From Fumia xinanensis (lineage in GTDB: Bacteria > Bacillota > Clostridia > Oscillospirales > Ruminococcaceae), in NCBI RefSeq assembly GCF_014384905.1, contig NZ_JACRSV010000002.1:434001-498000 (forward strand): 64,000 nucleotides of DNA, in the 5' to 3' direction. Each line of letters starts with the position of its first letter. The stretch's first letter is position 1. Under the pieces are notes generated by a model. The model did no database searches. It saw nothing but the letters and a program-made list of their open reading frames with translations, and had not been told where the DNA came from. A program made the translations under genes and the position numbers. Shown piece after piece: positions 49,571 through 58,411 of the stretch.

Positions 49571-50629
49571 ATGTACAATATAAAATTTCTCAAAGAACCT
49601 GGATACGTATATGATCTCCTACACATTTTTATATTTCATTTTAATAAGGATCATTTAAATGGCTATATAAATTACAATAAATCCACGGAAAACATGGAAT
49701 TTTTTAATAGACTGCAGTTTGAGTTTACAGATATTCCACAGGAACTCTTCATCTTTTTTTATCTCAAAGAAGATGGAAGATGCTTTTTGCCCCAATATTG
49801 TTTTTATGATAATGTTGAGAAATATAACGTCAACTTTATTTTTGAGAACATGCAGGACGATTTGCTGGACACCGAGAGAATCGTGTCCAGAATGATTCAG
49901 TTTTATTTTCCAAAACTCAGCGACGAAGAGGTGCAGAAGTATCGAAAAAATTTGAAACTTTTGGTGCAGCTCATCGACGAATCCGAATACAGCGACTATG
50001 TAAAAGAAAAGCTCTGTGTATTTTTTGTCAATTACGAATGGATCATAAAAAAATTGAATTTTGAGCTGATTTCTAAAGAAGCTCAGTTGAAGTTCTATTA
50101 TGAGAGAAACTATAAGAAAATTGCAGATTTTGAAAGTAATTTGGACTTTGATGATTTAGTTGTTAAATTGCCTAAAGTATATGGTAAGAATTTTGTCATT
50201 AATGAGAAAAAAGATATTTATATTTCTCCTTGTATTGTTTATAAGAATTGTGCTATAACTTGTTTTTTAAACGATAGTAATTTTATTTTACTTGGACTCG
50301 ACATAGAATCTATGCTTAATTTTTGGCATGATCAGACGAGATTGGTAGATTTAGATGTTTTTGGAACCGCTGTATCGGAAAAAAACCGGATCGGGATTAT
50401 CGACGCTTTGCTGCTTCGAGACGAAATGTCCATTCGAGAGATTGAACAGATGTTTGGAATCTCCAACACCAATGCTTATTACCATCTGAATTTGATGCTC
50501 AAGGCCAATATTATCCATGTCCGCAATCAGGGCCGAACTATGTTTTACAGTCTAAATCGAGAATACTTTGATAATCTGATTGAGGCTTTAAAAAAATATG
50601 GAACAAAGAAAGGGAGGGAAGAAATATGA
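49571..50629 (+). CDS. Putative ArsR-like winged-helix regulator of the RiPP locus
   Basis: 352 residues from ATG 49571 (AAAAGGTGA upstream). The C-terminal 85 residues form a winged HTH of ArsR type: VSEKNRIGIIDALLLRDEMSIREIEQMFGIS, NTNAYYHLNLMLKANIIHVR, NQGRTMFYSLN. The first 260 residues are not recognised; they are rich in aromatic, Asp and Lys residues, without membrane spans, and may be a sensor. The gene is far richer in A and T than its neighbours, suggesting transfer. Its stop overlaps the start of the precursor-like gene, so the two are translationally coupled. It likely controls the precursor and the divergent operon. Confidence 0.72.
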   Translation: MYNIKFLKEPGYVYDLLHIFIFHFNKDHLNGYINYNKSTENMEFFNRLQFEFTDIPQELFIFFYLKEDGRCFLPQYCFYDNVEKYNVNFIFENMQDDLLDTERIVSRMIQFYFPKLSDEEVQKYRKNLKLLVQLIDESEYSDYVKEKLCVFFVNYEWIIKKLNFELISKEAQLKFYYERNYKKIADFESNLDFDDLVVKLPKVYGKNFVINEKKDIYISPCIVYKNCAITCFLNDSNFILLGLDIESMLNFWHDQTRLVDLDVFGTAVSEKNRIGIIDALLLRDEMSIREIEQMFGISNTNAYYHLNLMLKANIIHVRNQGRTMFYSLNREYFDNLIEALKKYGTKKGREEI

Positions 50630-50736
50630 AGCGTTGGCACAAACCAATGGTTCTTACTCTGACTGCAAAAGAATTGAAAAATCAAATCAAAGCTGCTGCC
50701 AGATCTTGGGGATGCAGTTCAAACCAATCTAGATAA
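50626..50736 (+). CDS. Candidate RiPP precursor peptide (36 residues)
   Basis: A 36-codon gene starting at ATG 50626 (ATGA overlap with the regulator stop) with a strong GGGAGG site and a terminator nine bases after the stop. The product begins MKRWHKPMVLTL and continues TAKELKNQIKAAA, then ends RSWGCSSNQSR. The K-x-W-x-K-P-x-x-x-x-L opening is like the leader of many RiPP precursors that use PqqD-type recognition. The end, with one Trp, one Cys and several Ser, would be the core, with AAA a possible cleavage region. It lies beside a radical SAM, PqqD, kinase and nucleotidyltransferase set. No homolog search was possible; the product is a prediction. Confidence 0.72.
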   Translation: MKRWHKPMVLTLTAKELKNQIKAAARSWGCSSNQSR

Positions 50737-50744
50737 TAAAAATG

Positions 50745-50786
50745 AAACAGGACGAAGTATAAAACATACTTCGTCCTGTTTTTTTG
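50745..50786 (+). terminator. Terminator of the regulator-precursor unit
   Basis: A perfect 16-bp stem (50745-50760 with 50766-50781), loop AAAAC, then TTTTT. The 210 bp from here to the next promoter are AT-rich with no gene or structure I can identify. Confidence 0.95.
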
Positions 50787-50997
50787 TTATAACCACAGTG
50801 CTGATGATAACATTACAACGTTTGGAAATGAGCCAATCCGGGTATGGAACCATTTCTGCCTTCATTTGCATAATTCATCTGGGCTTCTTTGAAAATAAGT
50901 GATTTCTCTATACAGTAGCATATTAGATGCAATACTTGTGCGGTTTATCTAAAATATCTGAATGAATTTAAAAATTTATATATTTATTAAATTGGTA

Positions 50998-51026
50998 TTG
51001 ATTAAAATAAAATTTAGTGGTATTAT
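50998..51026 (+). promoter_or_regulatory. Promoter of the large surface protein gene
   Basis: TTGATT (50998-51003), 17 bp, TATTAT (51021-51026) in very AT-rich DNA; GAGGAGG precedes the ATG. Confidence 0.7.
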
Positions 51027-51060
51027 TAAATTAATAAAATATTAAACGAGGAGGTAAAAT

Positions 51061-54000
51061 ATGAAAAGATTAAACTGTCTGCTGTCATTCATCCTTTCGG
51101 CTACGGTTGCGTGCAGCAATATCAACATAGTCGCAGCAGCCAATGAATTACCAATTGCTTCAGATTTTATCACTGGACAATCAGAGGAGAGTTTGCAGTT
51201 AACTTCTCCCAATAATTTGCCACTGCCCGGTGCTGTCTGTAATTGCGCCGAGCAGTGCACTGAAGAGAATGATAACCCGGACTGCCCGGTGTGCACGGAC
51301 AACCTGTCAGGATGCGTTGGAACGCCGGTTCAAGAGCCGGAGTGCGTCTGTACAGAGCGCTGTGACGGGGAAAGCGGGAACGTGGACTGCCCGGTTTGCG
51401 TCAATGACCTGTCCGCCTGTACCGGAATGTCGTCTGCGAGGACTTTTTTAGGTGACTTTCCTGTTACGGTGACTATCGGCAGTGAGACGACGGGATATGC
51501 GATCTGGGAAGAGGCTGTTGCTGTGGTCAATAAACTTCCTCAAGACGGCGACGTGAGCCAGGCGGTCATCCACCTGTCAGCGGATCTGGAACTGTTGGAT
51601 GAGGCGCAGAGAATGATGCCTACCAATCCCTGTACCATTGATGGACTCAATGAAGGCGGTGAAAACTTCAAGTTTTTGCTTCCCTCCGGGTATACTCGTA
51701 TTTTTAATCGGGCAAGTATTCGATATCAAAACCTAATATTTGATGTTCCCAAAGATAATAATGTCTGGATGGAAAACCAACACACCGAAGACGTCCCTAT
51801 TGACGTTGAATTGGAAAACGTGTCCGCAGAATCAATGATTCTGTACGGAAGCGCTAGTCTGGACACCTTAAAGCTAATCAATTCCAAAACAGGCCCATTG
51901 AGTGGGTTCAAAACTCTAGAGGTTAACGAGACCAGCGCAGAGGTAAACGGAAGCTTGAATGTTGAAACGGTAAAATTAAATGATGCGACTTTATATGTAG
52001 AATATCTTGGCAGTGATAATGTGGAACTAACAGAATCAACAGTTGACCTATTGGAATTTTATTTGTTTAATTTGCAGCTGGCCGGCTCGAATACATTAAA
52101 TTACATGGGCAGGACCGATAGTGATTCGGAAGTATTTAACTGCCGTAGCAGCAGTACGATTTCAGGTGAAGGAACCCTTACCCTGAACGATAAAACCCAA
52201 AGCGGGATGCCTAAGTACTTCCGTATTTTCCGAGATGTGTACACTGGTTTTACTGGTTATGAGAAAATTATCCTAGGTGAAAATCTGGAAATGTATCGAC
52301 TTTGTCACGATAGTAAAACCGTATATTTAGAGCCATGTGTTGCCACAGTCGATATCGGTGGACAGAAAACAATCTGCCCATACTGGGCTGACGTACTCAA
52401 ACTGGTCAACGCACTTCCGAAAGACGGGGACGTCAGCCAGGCGGTTATTATGTTAAATAAAACGATATATAATGCCGAAACTCCAGATGGCAATGAAGAG
52501 CTTGTTATGCCGTCGAGTCCCTGCACGATTGATGGAACCGCCCCGGCTGGAGCCGGCGTGAACGGAAAAGACATCTATACAATAAGCCCAGGAGGAAAAT
52601 TGCAAGCCCCCGTCAAGTTTCGAAATGTAGAGCTATGGCCAACAGACACTTTCAATGACGAACATCCGGACGGAGTGCCAATAATCTTAGAAAATTGTAT
52701 GAGTATGGGTATTTACGGACCGGGTACAGATAGTTTGGACAATCAAATTACCATACAAGGCAGCTTTATAAGCGGACAAGATATTTGTGACGTTAAATAT
52801 ATTAACTTGGATAACGCCACACTTGACCACACGCAAACACTTCCCACTTTCTATAATTGCGATACGATTCATTTAACCGGAGAAAATGTAATAAAATATG
52901 CTCTGTTTGATTTTTGTCCCTTCTGGTTTTTAAACGGAACAGGGTTTACCGGAGAGGGAAAACTAATTCTTGCCTATCCTATGGAGATGAAGCCCTATAA
53001 CGGTGACTGTATTATCGGACAAAAAGGGGATGATAATGAGTTATCCGGTTTGGATAAGTTGGTTTTGGAACCGGCCGACGTTTTTTCGGATTTCGACATT
53101 GTCCGTATCAATAATCAGTATGTTTTAGATGACGGAACCTGTTTTGACATGGACGGCAAACCTTATCTATATCTTCAGGAAGCCATTGATGCAATTCCCG
53201 AAAATGGTTCCGGGACAATTCTCGTAAAGTCCTCCTGTGAACTGACATCAGCAGTGCTGATTGATGGAAATCGGACTGTCACCCTTTTAGGAAACAGCGA
53301 TAGACCTTTTAAGTCAGTGATCCGCCGTTCTTATAAGGACGGTGGCTTTCAAGGCGCTATGTTTGTTGTCAATAAAGGCTCGGTTTTGAACATCGGAGAA
53401 CCAACGCATCCACATGATATCTTGAGGATTACCGGGGGCTATGATTGGAAATCTGGTAGCTATCCTGCTAGCGGCAGTATAATAGAAAACCGCGGAGGCA
53501 CGCTGAATCTTTACGGCTATGGAGGCTATGAATTATTCGATAACTATAATCTAAATGGAAAGGGAGGCGCGGTGTATAATACCAATGGCGGTGTATTTAA
53601 TATGTATGGAGGAAGCATATACTCTTGCCAGGCAGATCAAGGTGCTCAAATCTATAATGATGAAAATAGCATTTTCCGCTATGTATTCGGACTACTCGGA
53701 CGCAACCTCGAGATTCCGGACATGGGCATTGCCAATTATGGCGTCTATGAATATGCAGGTTCGGAACAATATATTAAAGCCCCAATTCATCTGTACAATG
53801 ACGGGGTCATTCACGTTACAACCAAATTATCGGCGGACGACAAATTCTTGATCATTCCTTCTTCCGCGGAAGCGGGCACTGTCGTCGCCACCTATGACGA
53901 CGACAGCCTGGTAAAAGAAAGCAGCTTCCAATACGATCCCGAATTAGTGCAAACCAATCCCGAGGGCCTCCAATTTATCAAAGAAGACGGAAAGGTCGTC

Positions 54001-56808
54001 CTGGGCATCAAGACCGGCGTAACGCTCACCCCCTCCGAAACCGAGATTTTCTTTGACGGGCAGCCTCACGGCTTTGATGGAACCGTAAAGGTTACCGATT
54101 CCCACGGCAGCGTCATCACCCAAACCCTTTCGGACGTCACATTGACTTATTCCGATGAGGAGGACGGGGTCTATGCCGACGCCGTACCCGTCGATGCGGG
54201 AACCCACTGGGTCAAAGCAACTTATTCGGGCAGCACTGCTCAAAATTACGGCGCAAGCGTCAGCGCTCCAGTATCCTATACCATCAAACCGGTTAAAGAA
54301 AGCATTTCTTTCGTCACCGAAAAGATGGATAAGATTTACGACGGGCTCCCGGTAGAGGACCCAGAAGTGCAGTCCAGTTCCGAAAACTATACGCTGACCT
54401 ATATGGAAAAAGGGAGCACAGAACCGCTGGGCGGCGCGCCGTCTCATGCTGGAACCTACACGGTGACCGCATCAATTCCCACAACAGAAGGTCATCTGAG
54501 CGCCAGTGCTAAAATGGACTTTACCATTTCGCCCAAACCGCTGAGTGAAGTGTCCATTGCGGCTATTGCCTCGCAGCGTTATACCGGACAGCCGATTCAT
54601 CCTAAACCAACCGTCAGCTTTGTCAATAACCAGGGAACGGTTGCGCTCGATGAAACCAGCGACTTTGTTTATCGCTACGGCAGTAACACCGCTGTTGGAA
54701 ACGCAGCGGGCTCGGTAACCATTGAAGCGGTTTCCAAAAACTACAGCGGAAGCAAAACTATTAATTTTGATATCGAAAAAAGCAGTGCCCCTGCGCTAAC
54801 GTTTCCTACTGCTTCTGGCCTGACTTATGGGCAGAAGCTCAACGAGTCGAAGCTGACCGGAGGCACTTCCGGCAGAGGAGCTTTTATCTGGAAAGAGTCC
54901 AATGTGGTTCCTCTGGCGGGGAAACAGGCTTATGCGGTGGTATTCATCCCCAATGATTTAGAAAACTATGATTATACCAGCACAGAAGGTTGGAACGAGC
55001 AAACGAAAACTGTCGTCCGGGCGGTGGAAATCACTGTAAGTAAAGCGGCTGCTCCGGCCATCGTCTGGCCAACTGCGGGCAGTCTGGCTTACGGGCAGAA
55101 GCTCAGCGAGTCGAAACTCTCCGGCGGTAGCACCGATAACGGAAGCTTTCAGTGGTCGAACGGAAGTATTGTCCCGACGGTTTCTAACAATGGGTATGAG
55201 ATAACCTTCCTTCCGAAAGACACCCAAAACTACGATTATGCCGGAATCGCGCTCAAACGGAATCTTTCGGTTTCGGTGGCGCCTGCCCCGATTACCGGCT
55301 CTTTGCAGATCGTGCTTAGCAGCGACTCCAATCAAAACGGTAAGGCGGAAGTGGGAGATGTCCTTATGGTGGAAACATCCAATGTTTCTCCGAGCGGAGC
55401 AGTTGAATCGCTCACTTTTCAATGGAAAGTGGGCGGAAAGACTGTACAAAGCGACGGTCATTATACCGTGCAAAGCGGTGATGCAGGTAAAACTGTAACT
55501 GTTACGGCTGCTGCATCTGGAAATTATGCTGGAACTGTGTACAGCGGAGAATTTCATATGGCCCGCAAGGTGTTGAACGGAACTCTGAGTATCAGCGGCG
55601 TCGCCAAGGTAGGCGAAACCCTCACTGTCGAAGCGGTACTCAATGGAGCTGTACTGAATGAGGATTATACTCTCTGCTGGTATCGTGACGGTGAAAAACT
55701 TACCTCTGTTTCAAAGGACTATACTATTGTCAAAGAAGACGAAGGAACATCTTTGACGGTAATGGCAACCGCAATTGATAGAGAAGGTGCAGTCTATACC
55801 GGGAGCGTTTCCAGTGAGGCATTTCACATCCCCAAGGGAGCTTTGGCTCCGGCGATCCCCACCGTGACGGCGACGGTAGAAAATGGACAAATTGCTGTGA
55901 GCTGGACTCTATCCTCCGACGGTGGCAGCCCTATTTCGGGCTACAGTCTGCGGGTTTTCCTAAACGGCAAAGATGCGGCAAACAGCCCTTATTTACTGAA
56001 AGCTAGTGATCATTCCCTGACTATAAGCGGCTTGGCAACTAAAAATAGTTACATCATTACTGTAACTGCAACAAATGCCATAGGTTCTACATCTTCAGAG
56101 CCAGTTACCGTTTATTTGCCTGAATCGTCCAGTGGTGGAGGTTCCGGCGGAGGCGGAGGTTCCGGCGGAGGCGGAGGTTCCGGCGGAGGCGGAGGTTCCG
56201 GTGGAGGCGGAGGTTCCAGTGGCAGCGGCTCAGGCAGCGGGACTACACCCAAGCCTGATACCAGTAAACCGGACTCCGAGAAGCCGGAGGCGCAGAAACC
56301 CTCTTCCAATAAACCGTCGGTTCCGATTACTTCTTACACTTGGGAAAAAACGTCCAGCGGTTACAATCTAAAAAATCAGAACGGAAATTATGTATCTGGA
56401 TGGGCTAAAGTGGACGGAATATGGTACTATTGCAAAAATGGTGCCATGCAGACCGGTTGGCTCAAGCTGGAAAATACCTGGTACTACCTAAAGGCAAGCG
56501 GCGCTATGGCGACCGGTTGGCTGAAACTAGGGAACACCTGGTACTACCTGAAGGCAAGCGGCGCTATGGCGACAGGTTGGCTGAAGCTGGGAGACACCTG
56601 GTACTACCTGAAGGCAAGCGGCGCTATGGCGACAGGCTGGCTGAAGCTGGGAGACACCTGGTACTACCTGAAGGCAGACGGCGCTATGGCGACAGGTTGG
56701 CATTGGATTGGCGGCAAATGCTACTATTTCTACAGCGATGGAAAAATGGCGGCCAACACAAGTATCGGCAAATATAAAGTAAATTCCAGTGGTGCTTGGG
56801 TACAATAG
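51061..56808 (+). CDS. Large secreted surface protein with Ig-like domains and cell-wall-binding repeats
   Basis: 1915 residues. Signal peptide about 1-27. Residues 59-121 hold two copies of a cysteine motif (CNCAEQC...DCPVCTDNLSGC and CVCTERC...DCPVCVNDLSAC). Two related blocks follow, each with LPxDGDVSQAVI (near 159 and 455). A repeat-rich region resembling right-handed beta-helix adhesins runs to about 960 (GGTLNLYGYGG, GGVFNMYGGSI). About 980-1590 are MBG/Ig-like repeats; a fibronectin III-like domain spans about 1598-1690. A Gly-Ser linker, a Pro/Lys-rich stretch and six CW_binding repeats (about 1780-1900) end the protein. It should sit on the cell wall; an adhesion role is inferred. 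No LPXTG motif is seen. Confidence 0.86.
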   Translation: MKRLNCLLSFILSATVACSNINIVAAANELPIASDFITGQSEESLQLTSPNNLPLPGAVCNCAEQCTEENDNPDCPVCTDNLSGCVGTPVQEPECVCTERCDGESGNVDCPVCVNDLSACTGMSSARTFLGDFPVTVTIGSETTGYAIWEEAVAVVNKLPQDGDVSQAVIHLSADLELLDEAQRMMPTNPCTIDGLNEGGENFKFLLPSGYTRIFNRASIRYQNLIFDVPKDNNVWMENQHTEDVPIDVELENVSAESMILYGSASLDTLKLINSKTGPLSGFKTLEVNETSAEVNGSLNVETVKLNDATLYVEYLGSDNVELTESTVDLLEFYLFNLQLAGSNTLNYMGRTDSDSEVFNCRSSSTISGEGTLTLNDKTQSGMPKYFRIFRDVYTGFTGYEKIILGENLEMYRLCHDSKTVYLEPCVATVDIGGQKTICPYWADVLKLVNALPKDGDVSQAVIMLNKTIYNAETPDGNEELVMPSSPCTIDGTAPAGAGVNGKDIYTISPGGKLQAPVKFRNVELWPTDTFNDEHPDGVPIILENCMSMGIYGPGTDSLDNQITIQGSFISGQDICDVKYINLDNATLDHTQTLPTFYNCDTIHLTGENVIKYALFDFCPFWFLNGTGFTGEGKLILAYPMEMKPYNGDCIIGQKGDDNELSGLDKLVLEPADVFSDFDIVRINNQYVLDDGTCFDMDGKPYLYLQEAIDAIPENGSGTILVKSSCELTSAVLIDGNRTVTLLGNSDRPFKSVIRRSYKDGGFQGAMFVVNKGSVLNIGEPTHPHDILRITGGYDWKSGSYPASGSIIENRGGTLNLYGYGGYELFDNYNLNGKGGAVYNTNGGVFNMYGGSIYSCQADQGAQIYNDENSIFRYVFGLLGRNLEIPDMGIANYGVYEYAGSEQYIKAPIHLYNDGVIHVTTKLSADDKFLIIPSSAEAGTVVATYDDDSLVKESSFQYDPELVQTNPEGLQFIKEDGKVVLGIKTGVTLTPSETEIFFDGQPHGFDGTVKVTDSHGSVITQTLSDVTLTYSDEEDGVYADAVPVDAGTHWVKATYSGSTAQNYGASVSAPVSYTIKPVKESISFVTEKMDKIYDGLPVEDPEVQSSSENYTLTYMEKGSTEPLGGAPSHAGTYTVTASIPTTEGHLSASAKMDFTISPKPLSEVSIAAIASQRYTGQPIHPKPTVSFVNNQGTVALDETSDFVYRYGSNTAVGNAAGSVTIEAVSKNYSGSKTINFDIEKSSAPALTFPTASGLTYGQKLNESKLTGGTSGRGAFIWKESNVVPLAGKQAYAVVFIPNDLENYDYTSTEGWNEQTKTVVRAVEITVSKAAAPAIVWPTAGSLAYGQKLSESKLSGGSTDNGSFQWSNGSIVPTVSNNGYEITFLPKDTQNYDYAGIALKRNLSVSVAPAPITGSLQIVLSSDSNQNGKAEVGDVLMVETSNVSPSGAVESLTFQWKVGGKTVQSDGHYTVQSGDAGKTVTVTAAASGNYAGTVYSGEFHMARKVLNGTLSISGVAKVGETLTVEAVLNGAVLNEDYTLCWYRDGEKLTSVSKDYTIVKEDEGTSLTVMATAIDREGAVYTGSVSSEAFHIPKGALAPAIPTVTATVENGQIAVSWTLSSDGGSPISGYSLRVFLNGKDAANSPYLLKASDHSLTISGLATKNSYIITVTATNAIGSTSSEPVTVYLPESSSGGGSGGGGGSGGGGGSGGGGGSGGGGGSSGSGSGSGTTPKPDTSKPDSEKPEAQKPSSNKPSVPITSYTWEKTSSGYNLKNQNGNYVSGWAKVDGIWYYCKNGAMQTGWLKLENTWYYLKASGAMATGWLKLGNTWYYLKASGAMATGWLKLGDTWYYLKASGAMATGWLKLGDTWYYLKADGAMATGWHWIGGKCYYFYSDGKMAANTSIGKYKVNSSGAWVQ
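56137..56208 (+). repeat. 18-bp tandem repeats encoding the Gly-Ser linker
   Basis: Four nearly identical copies of GGAGGTTCCGGCGGAGGC with a degenerate fifth, encoding GGSGGG-type units. Copy number could vary by slippage without frameshift. Confidence 0.92.
56455..56694 (+). repeat. 60-bp tandem repeats encoding cell-wall-binding units
   Basis: Four full units of exactly 60 bp, each encoding GWLKL.(N/D)TWYYLKA.GAMAT. They are almost identical in DNA as well as protein, pointing to recent amplification or gene conversion. Each unit equals one 20-residue CW repeat. Confidence 0.95.
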
Positions 56809-56922
56809 TTTACAGGCCAGCAGCACCTTTTGGCAATATCCAATCATGCTTGCAAACCGTCGATGAATTGGTATAGCAATTTTTCAAAGACGGGGGATTG
56901 CAGTTTTGGTTTGTCTGAACAT

Positions 56923-56959
56923 GAGAATAGCCGGAGGTTACGTACCTCCGGCTATTCTC
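56923..56959. terminator. Long perfect hairpin after the surface protein gene
   Basis: A 16-bp stem (56923-56938 with 56944-56959). No T-run follows, so it may be a weak terminator or a 3' stabiliser. Confidence 0.6.
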
Positions 56960-56977
56960 ATTGGTAAACAAGTCATG

Positions 56978-57022
56978 AAAAAACCGCTTGATATCAGGCT
57001 TTGTGGGCCTTTATCAAACGGT
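56978..57022 (-). terminator. Terminator of the tRNA-Ser pair
   Basis: Minus strand ACCGTTTGATA (57022-57012) pairs with TATCAAGCGGT (56993-56983) with one G.T pair, followed by TTTTT. It begins seven bases past the CCA end. Confidence 0.88.
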
Positions 57023-57028
57023 CTTTCT

Positions 57029-57122
57029 TGGCGGAGTTGGAGAGACTCGAACTCTCGCGCCGGGTATTAACCGACCTACTCCCTTAGCAGGGGAGCCTCG
57101 TCACCAACTTGAGTACAACTCC
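57029..57122 (-). tRNA. tRNA-Ser (anticodon GCT)
   Basis: Read on the minus strand: acceptor GGAGTTG/CAACTCC, anticodon stem-loop CTCCC-CTGCTAA-GGGAG giving anticodon GCT, a long variable arm typical of tRNA-Ser, T-loop GTTCGAGTC, discriminator G and encoded CCA (57031-57029). Reads AGC and AGU codons. Confidence 0.95.
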
Positions 57123-57157
57123 ATGGAAACGTTCTTTCGAACTGTTCAATAAAAATG

Positions 57158-57246
57158 TGGCGGAGAGAGTGGGATTCGAACCCACGGTCCCTTGCGGGAT
57201 CACTGGTTTTCAAGACCAGCTCCTTAAACCACTCGGACATCTCTCC
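57158..57246 (-). tRNA. tRNA-Ser (anticodon TGA)
   Basis: Minus strand: acceptor GGAGAGA/TCTCTCC, anticodon stem-loop CTGGT-CTTGAAA-ACCAG (TGA), long variable arm with stem around GATCCCGCAAGGGACC, GTTCGAATC T-loop, G discriminator and encoded CCA. Reads UCA and related codons. Probably cotranscribed with the tRNA-Ser(GCT) 35 bp downstream. Confidence 0.96.
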
Positions 57247-57289
57247 GTGCAACTGGTGCGCGGGAACCGCGTCACACGGAACGTATATT

Positions 57290-57318
57290 ATGATACCATA
57301 CCTTCCTCGGTTTGTCAA
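57290..57318 (-). promoter_or_regulatory. Promoter of the tRNA-Ser pair
   Basis: Minus strand TTGACA (57318-57313), 17 bp, TATCAT (57295-57290). Confidence 0.72.
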
Positions 57319-57390
57319 CATTTTTTCCGCAAAAAGGAGAAAATTGGGGAAGGGAACTGTAACTAGTATCCCGCTTTTTCTCACAAATAT

Positions 57391-57420
57391 GAGAAGCGGG
57401 CAAGGTTTTGCCCGCTTCTC
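57391..57420 (-). terminator. Hairpin after the oxidoreductase operon
   Basis: GAGAAGCGGGCAA (57391-57403) pairs with TTGCCCGCTTCTC (57408-57420). An alternative stem, CCCGCTT (57370-57376) with AAGCGGG (57394-57400), would exclude it. No T-run is seen. Likely the terminator of the minus-strand operon. Confidence 0.65.
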
Positions 57421-57438
57421 AATCAATAATTTCCGGTT

Positions 57439-58410
57439 TTAACTAAGATTTGCCGCTCGGCCGGTTTCGGAAGCCTTGTAGGCCGCCTCCATGAGTTTTG
57501 TCAGGCGAACAGCCTCTTCGATGTCGAATTCCGGAGCGGGGATGTCTTTGGTGACCCAGTCGATCCACTGCTTGATGGGTAAATCAGACGCTTCCGGTAG
57601 GGAAGCCGGCACCCACTGTCCCTGGGTTTCGACACCCGTCCAGATGGTTTCGCTGTCAGTGACACGTACAGCGCCTTCGGTTCCGCAGACCTCCACCAGA
57701 TAATTCCCAAACCGGGAGACAAACCCTGTTTCGGAAACGCCGATGGCGCCGTTTTCATAGGTGAGGACGCTCACGGCGTTGTCCTCTACCGGTTTGCCGG
57801 TAACAGAGGTGAAAGCGGAGGAAACGCTGACAGGCTCGCCCAAAAACCAAAGCAGGATGTACATGGGGTGGGCGCCCAAATCGATCATCGCGCCGCCGCC
57901 GCACTCATCTTTGTCGTAAAAATGCGCTGGGAGCCAGCCGGCGACGCTGCCATTGTGGGTATTGCGCATTCGAGCGTAGGTCACCTGGCCCAGCTTGCCT
58001 TCGTCGATCATTTGTTTTGCGAAAATCAGTCCCGGGATACATTTGTGGGGATAGGAGATCACAAATCGCACGCCGTTTCTGATGACGGCGTCCCGAATTT
58101 TTTCCGCGCCCTCCACCGTTGGAGCAAGCACTTTTTCAGTGAAAATGTGCTTGCCTTCCTCGGCGGCTCGGACGATCAGGGGTACATGACCGCTGGTGGC
58201 GGAACAGACGATGACTGCCTCAAACTGCTCTTTACGGTAGAGTTCATCCAGGTCCGAATAAGTTGTGACACCGAATTTTTCGGCAAACGTGACGGCTTTT
58301 TGCAGGTCGGGGTCCCACACTGCGCAAAGCTGGCAGCCTTCTTGTTCTGCAAACGTTCTGGCATATTCTTCGGTGTGGACATGCCAAGTACCGATGATCG
58401 CGGCTCTCAT
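57439..58410 (-). CDS. Gfo/Idh/MocA-family oxidoreductase, second copy
   Basis: 323 residues from ATG 58410; a GTG nine bases upstream overlaps the preceding gene. The Rossmann N-domain starts MRAAIIGTWHVHTEEYART, an unusual form without the usual GxGxxG (GTWHVH). The EKV of IFTEKVLAPT replaces the family's EKP, and the later motif is GGGAMIDLGAHPMYILLWFLG, with the histidine typically used in catalysis. The family oxidises or reduces sugars and inositols with NAD(P). It is the last gene of a LacI-controlled operon. The deviations suggest a changed cofactor site; substrate unknown. Confidence 0.85.
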   Translation of the reverse strand: MRAAIIGTWHVHTEEYARTFAEQEGCQLCAVWDPDLQKAVTFAEKFGVTTYSDLDELYRKEQFEAVIVCSATSGHVPLIVRAAEEGKHIFTEKVLAPTVEGAEKIRDAVIRNGVRFVISYPHKCIPGLIFAKQMIDEGKLGQVTYARMRNTHNGSVAGWLPAHFYDKDECGGGAMIDLGAHPMYILLWFLGEPVSVSSAFTSVTGKPVEDNAVSVLTYENGAIGVSETGFVSRFGNYLVEVCGTEGAVRVTDSETIWTGVETQGQWVPASLPEASDLPIKQWIDWVTKDIPAPEFDIEEAVRLTKLMEAAYKASETGRAANLS

Positions 58411-58411
58411 G

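Noticed and set aside
44589..50736. Lasso-peptide cluster
   Set aside because: HprK-like and nucleotidyltransferase genes occur in some lasso clusters, but there is no asparagine-synthetase-like cyclase or transglutaminase-like B2 protease here, and the precursor lacks a clear macrolactam acceptor pattern.
50787..50997. Second precursor peptide between the terminator and the surface protein promoter
   Set aside because: I read all three plus frames and found no short gene with a ribosome site and leader-like sequence.
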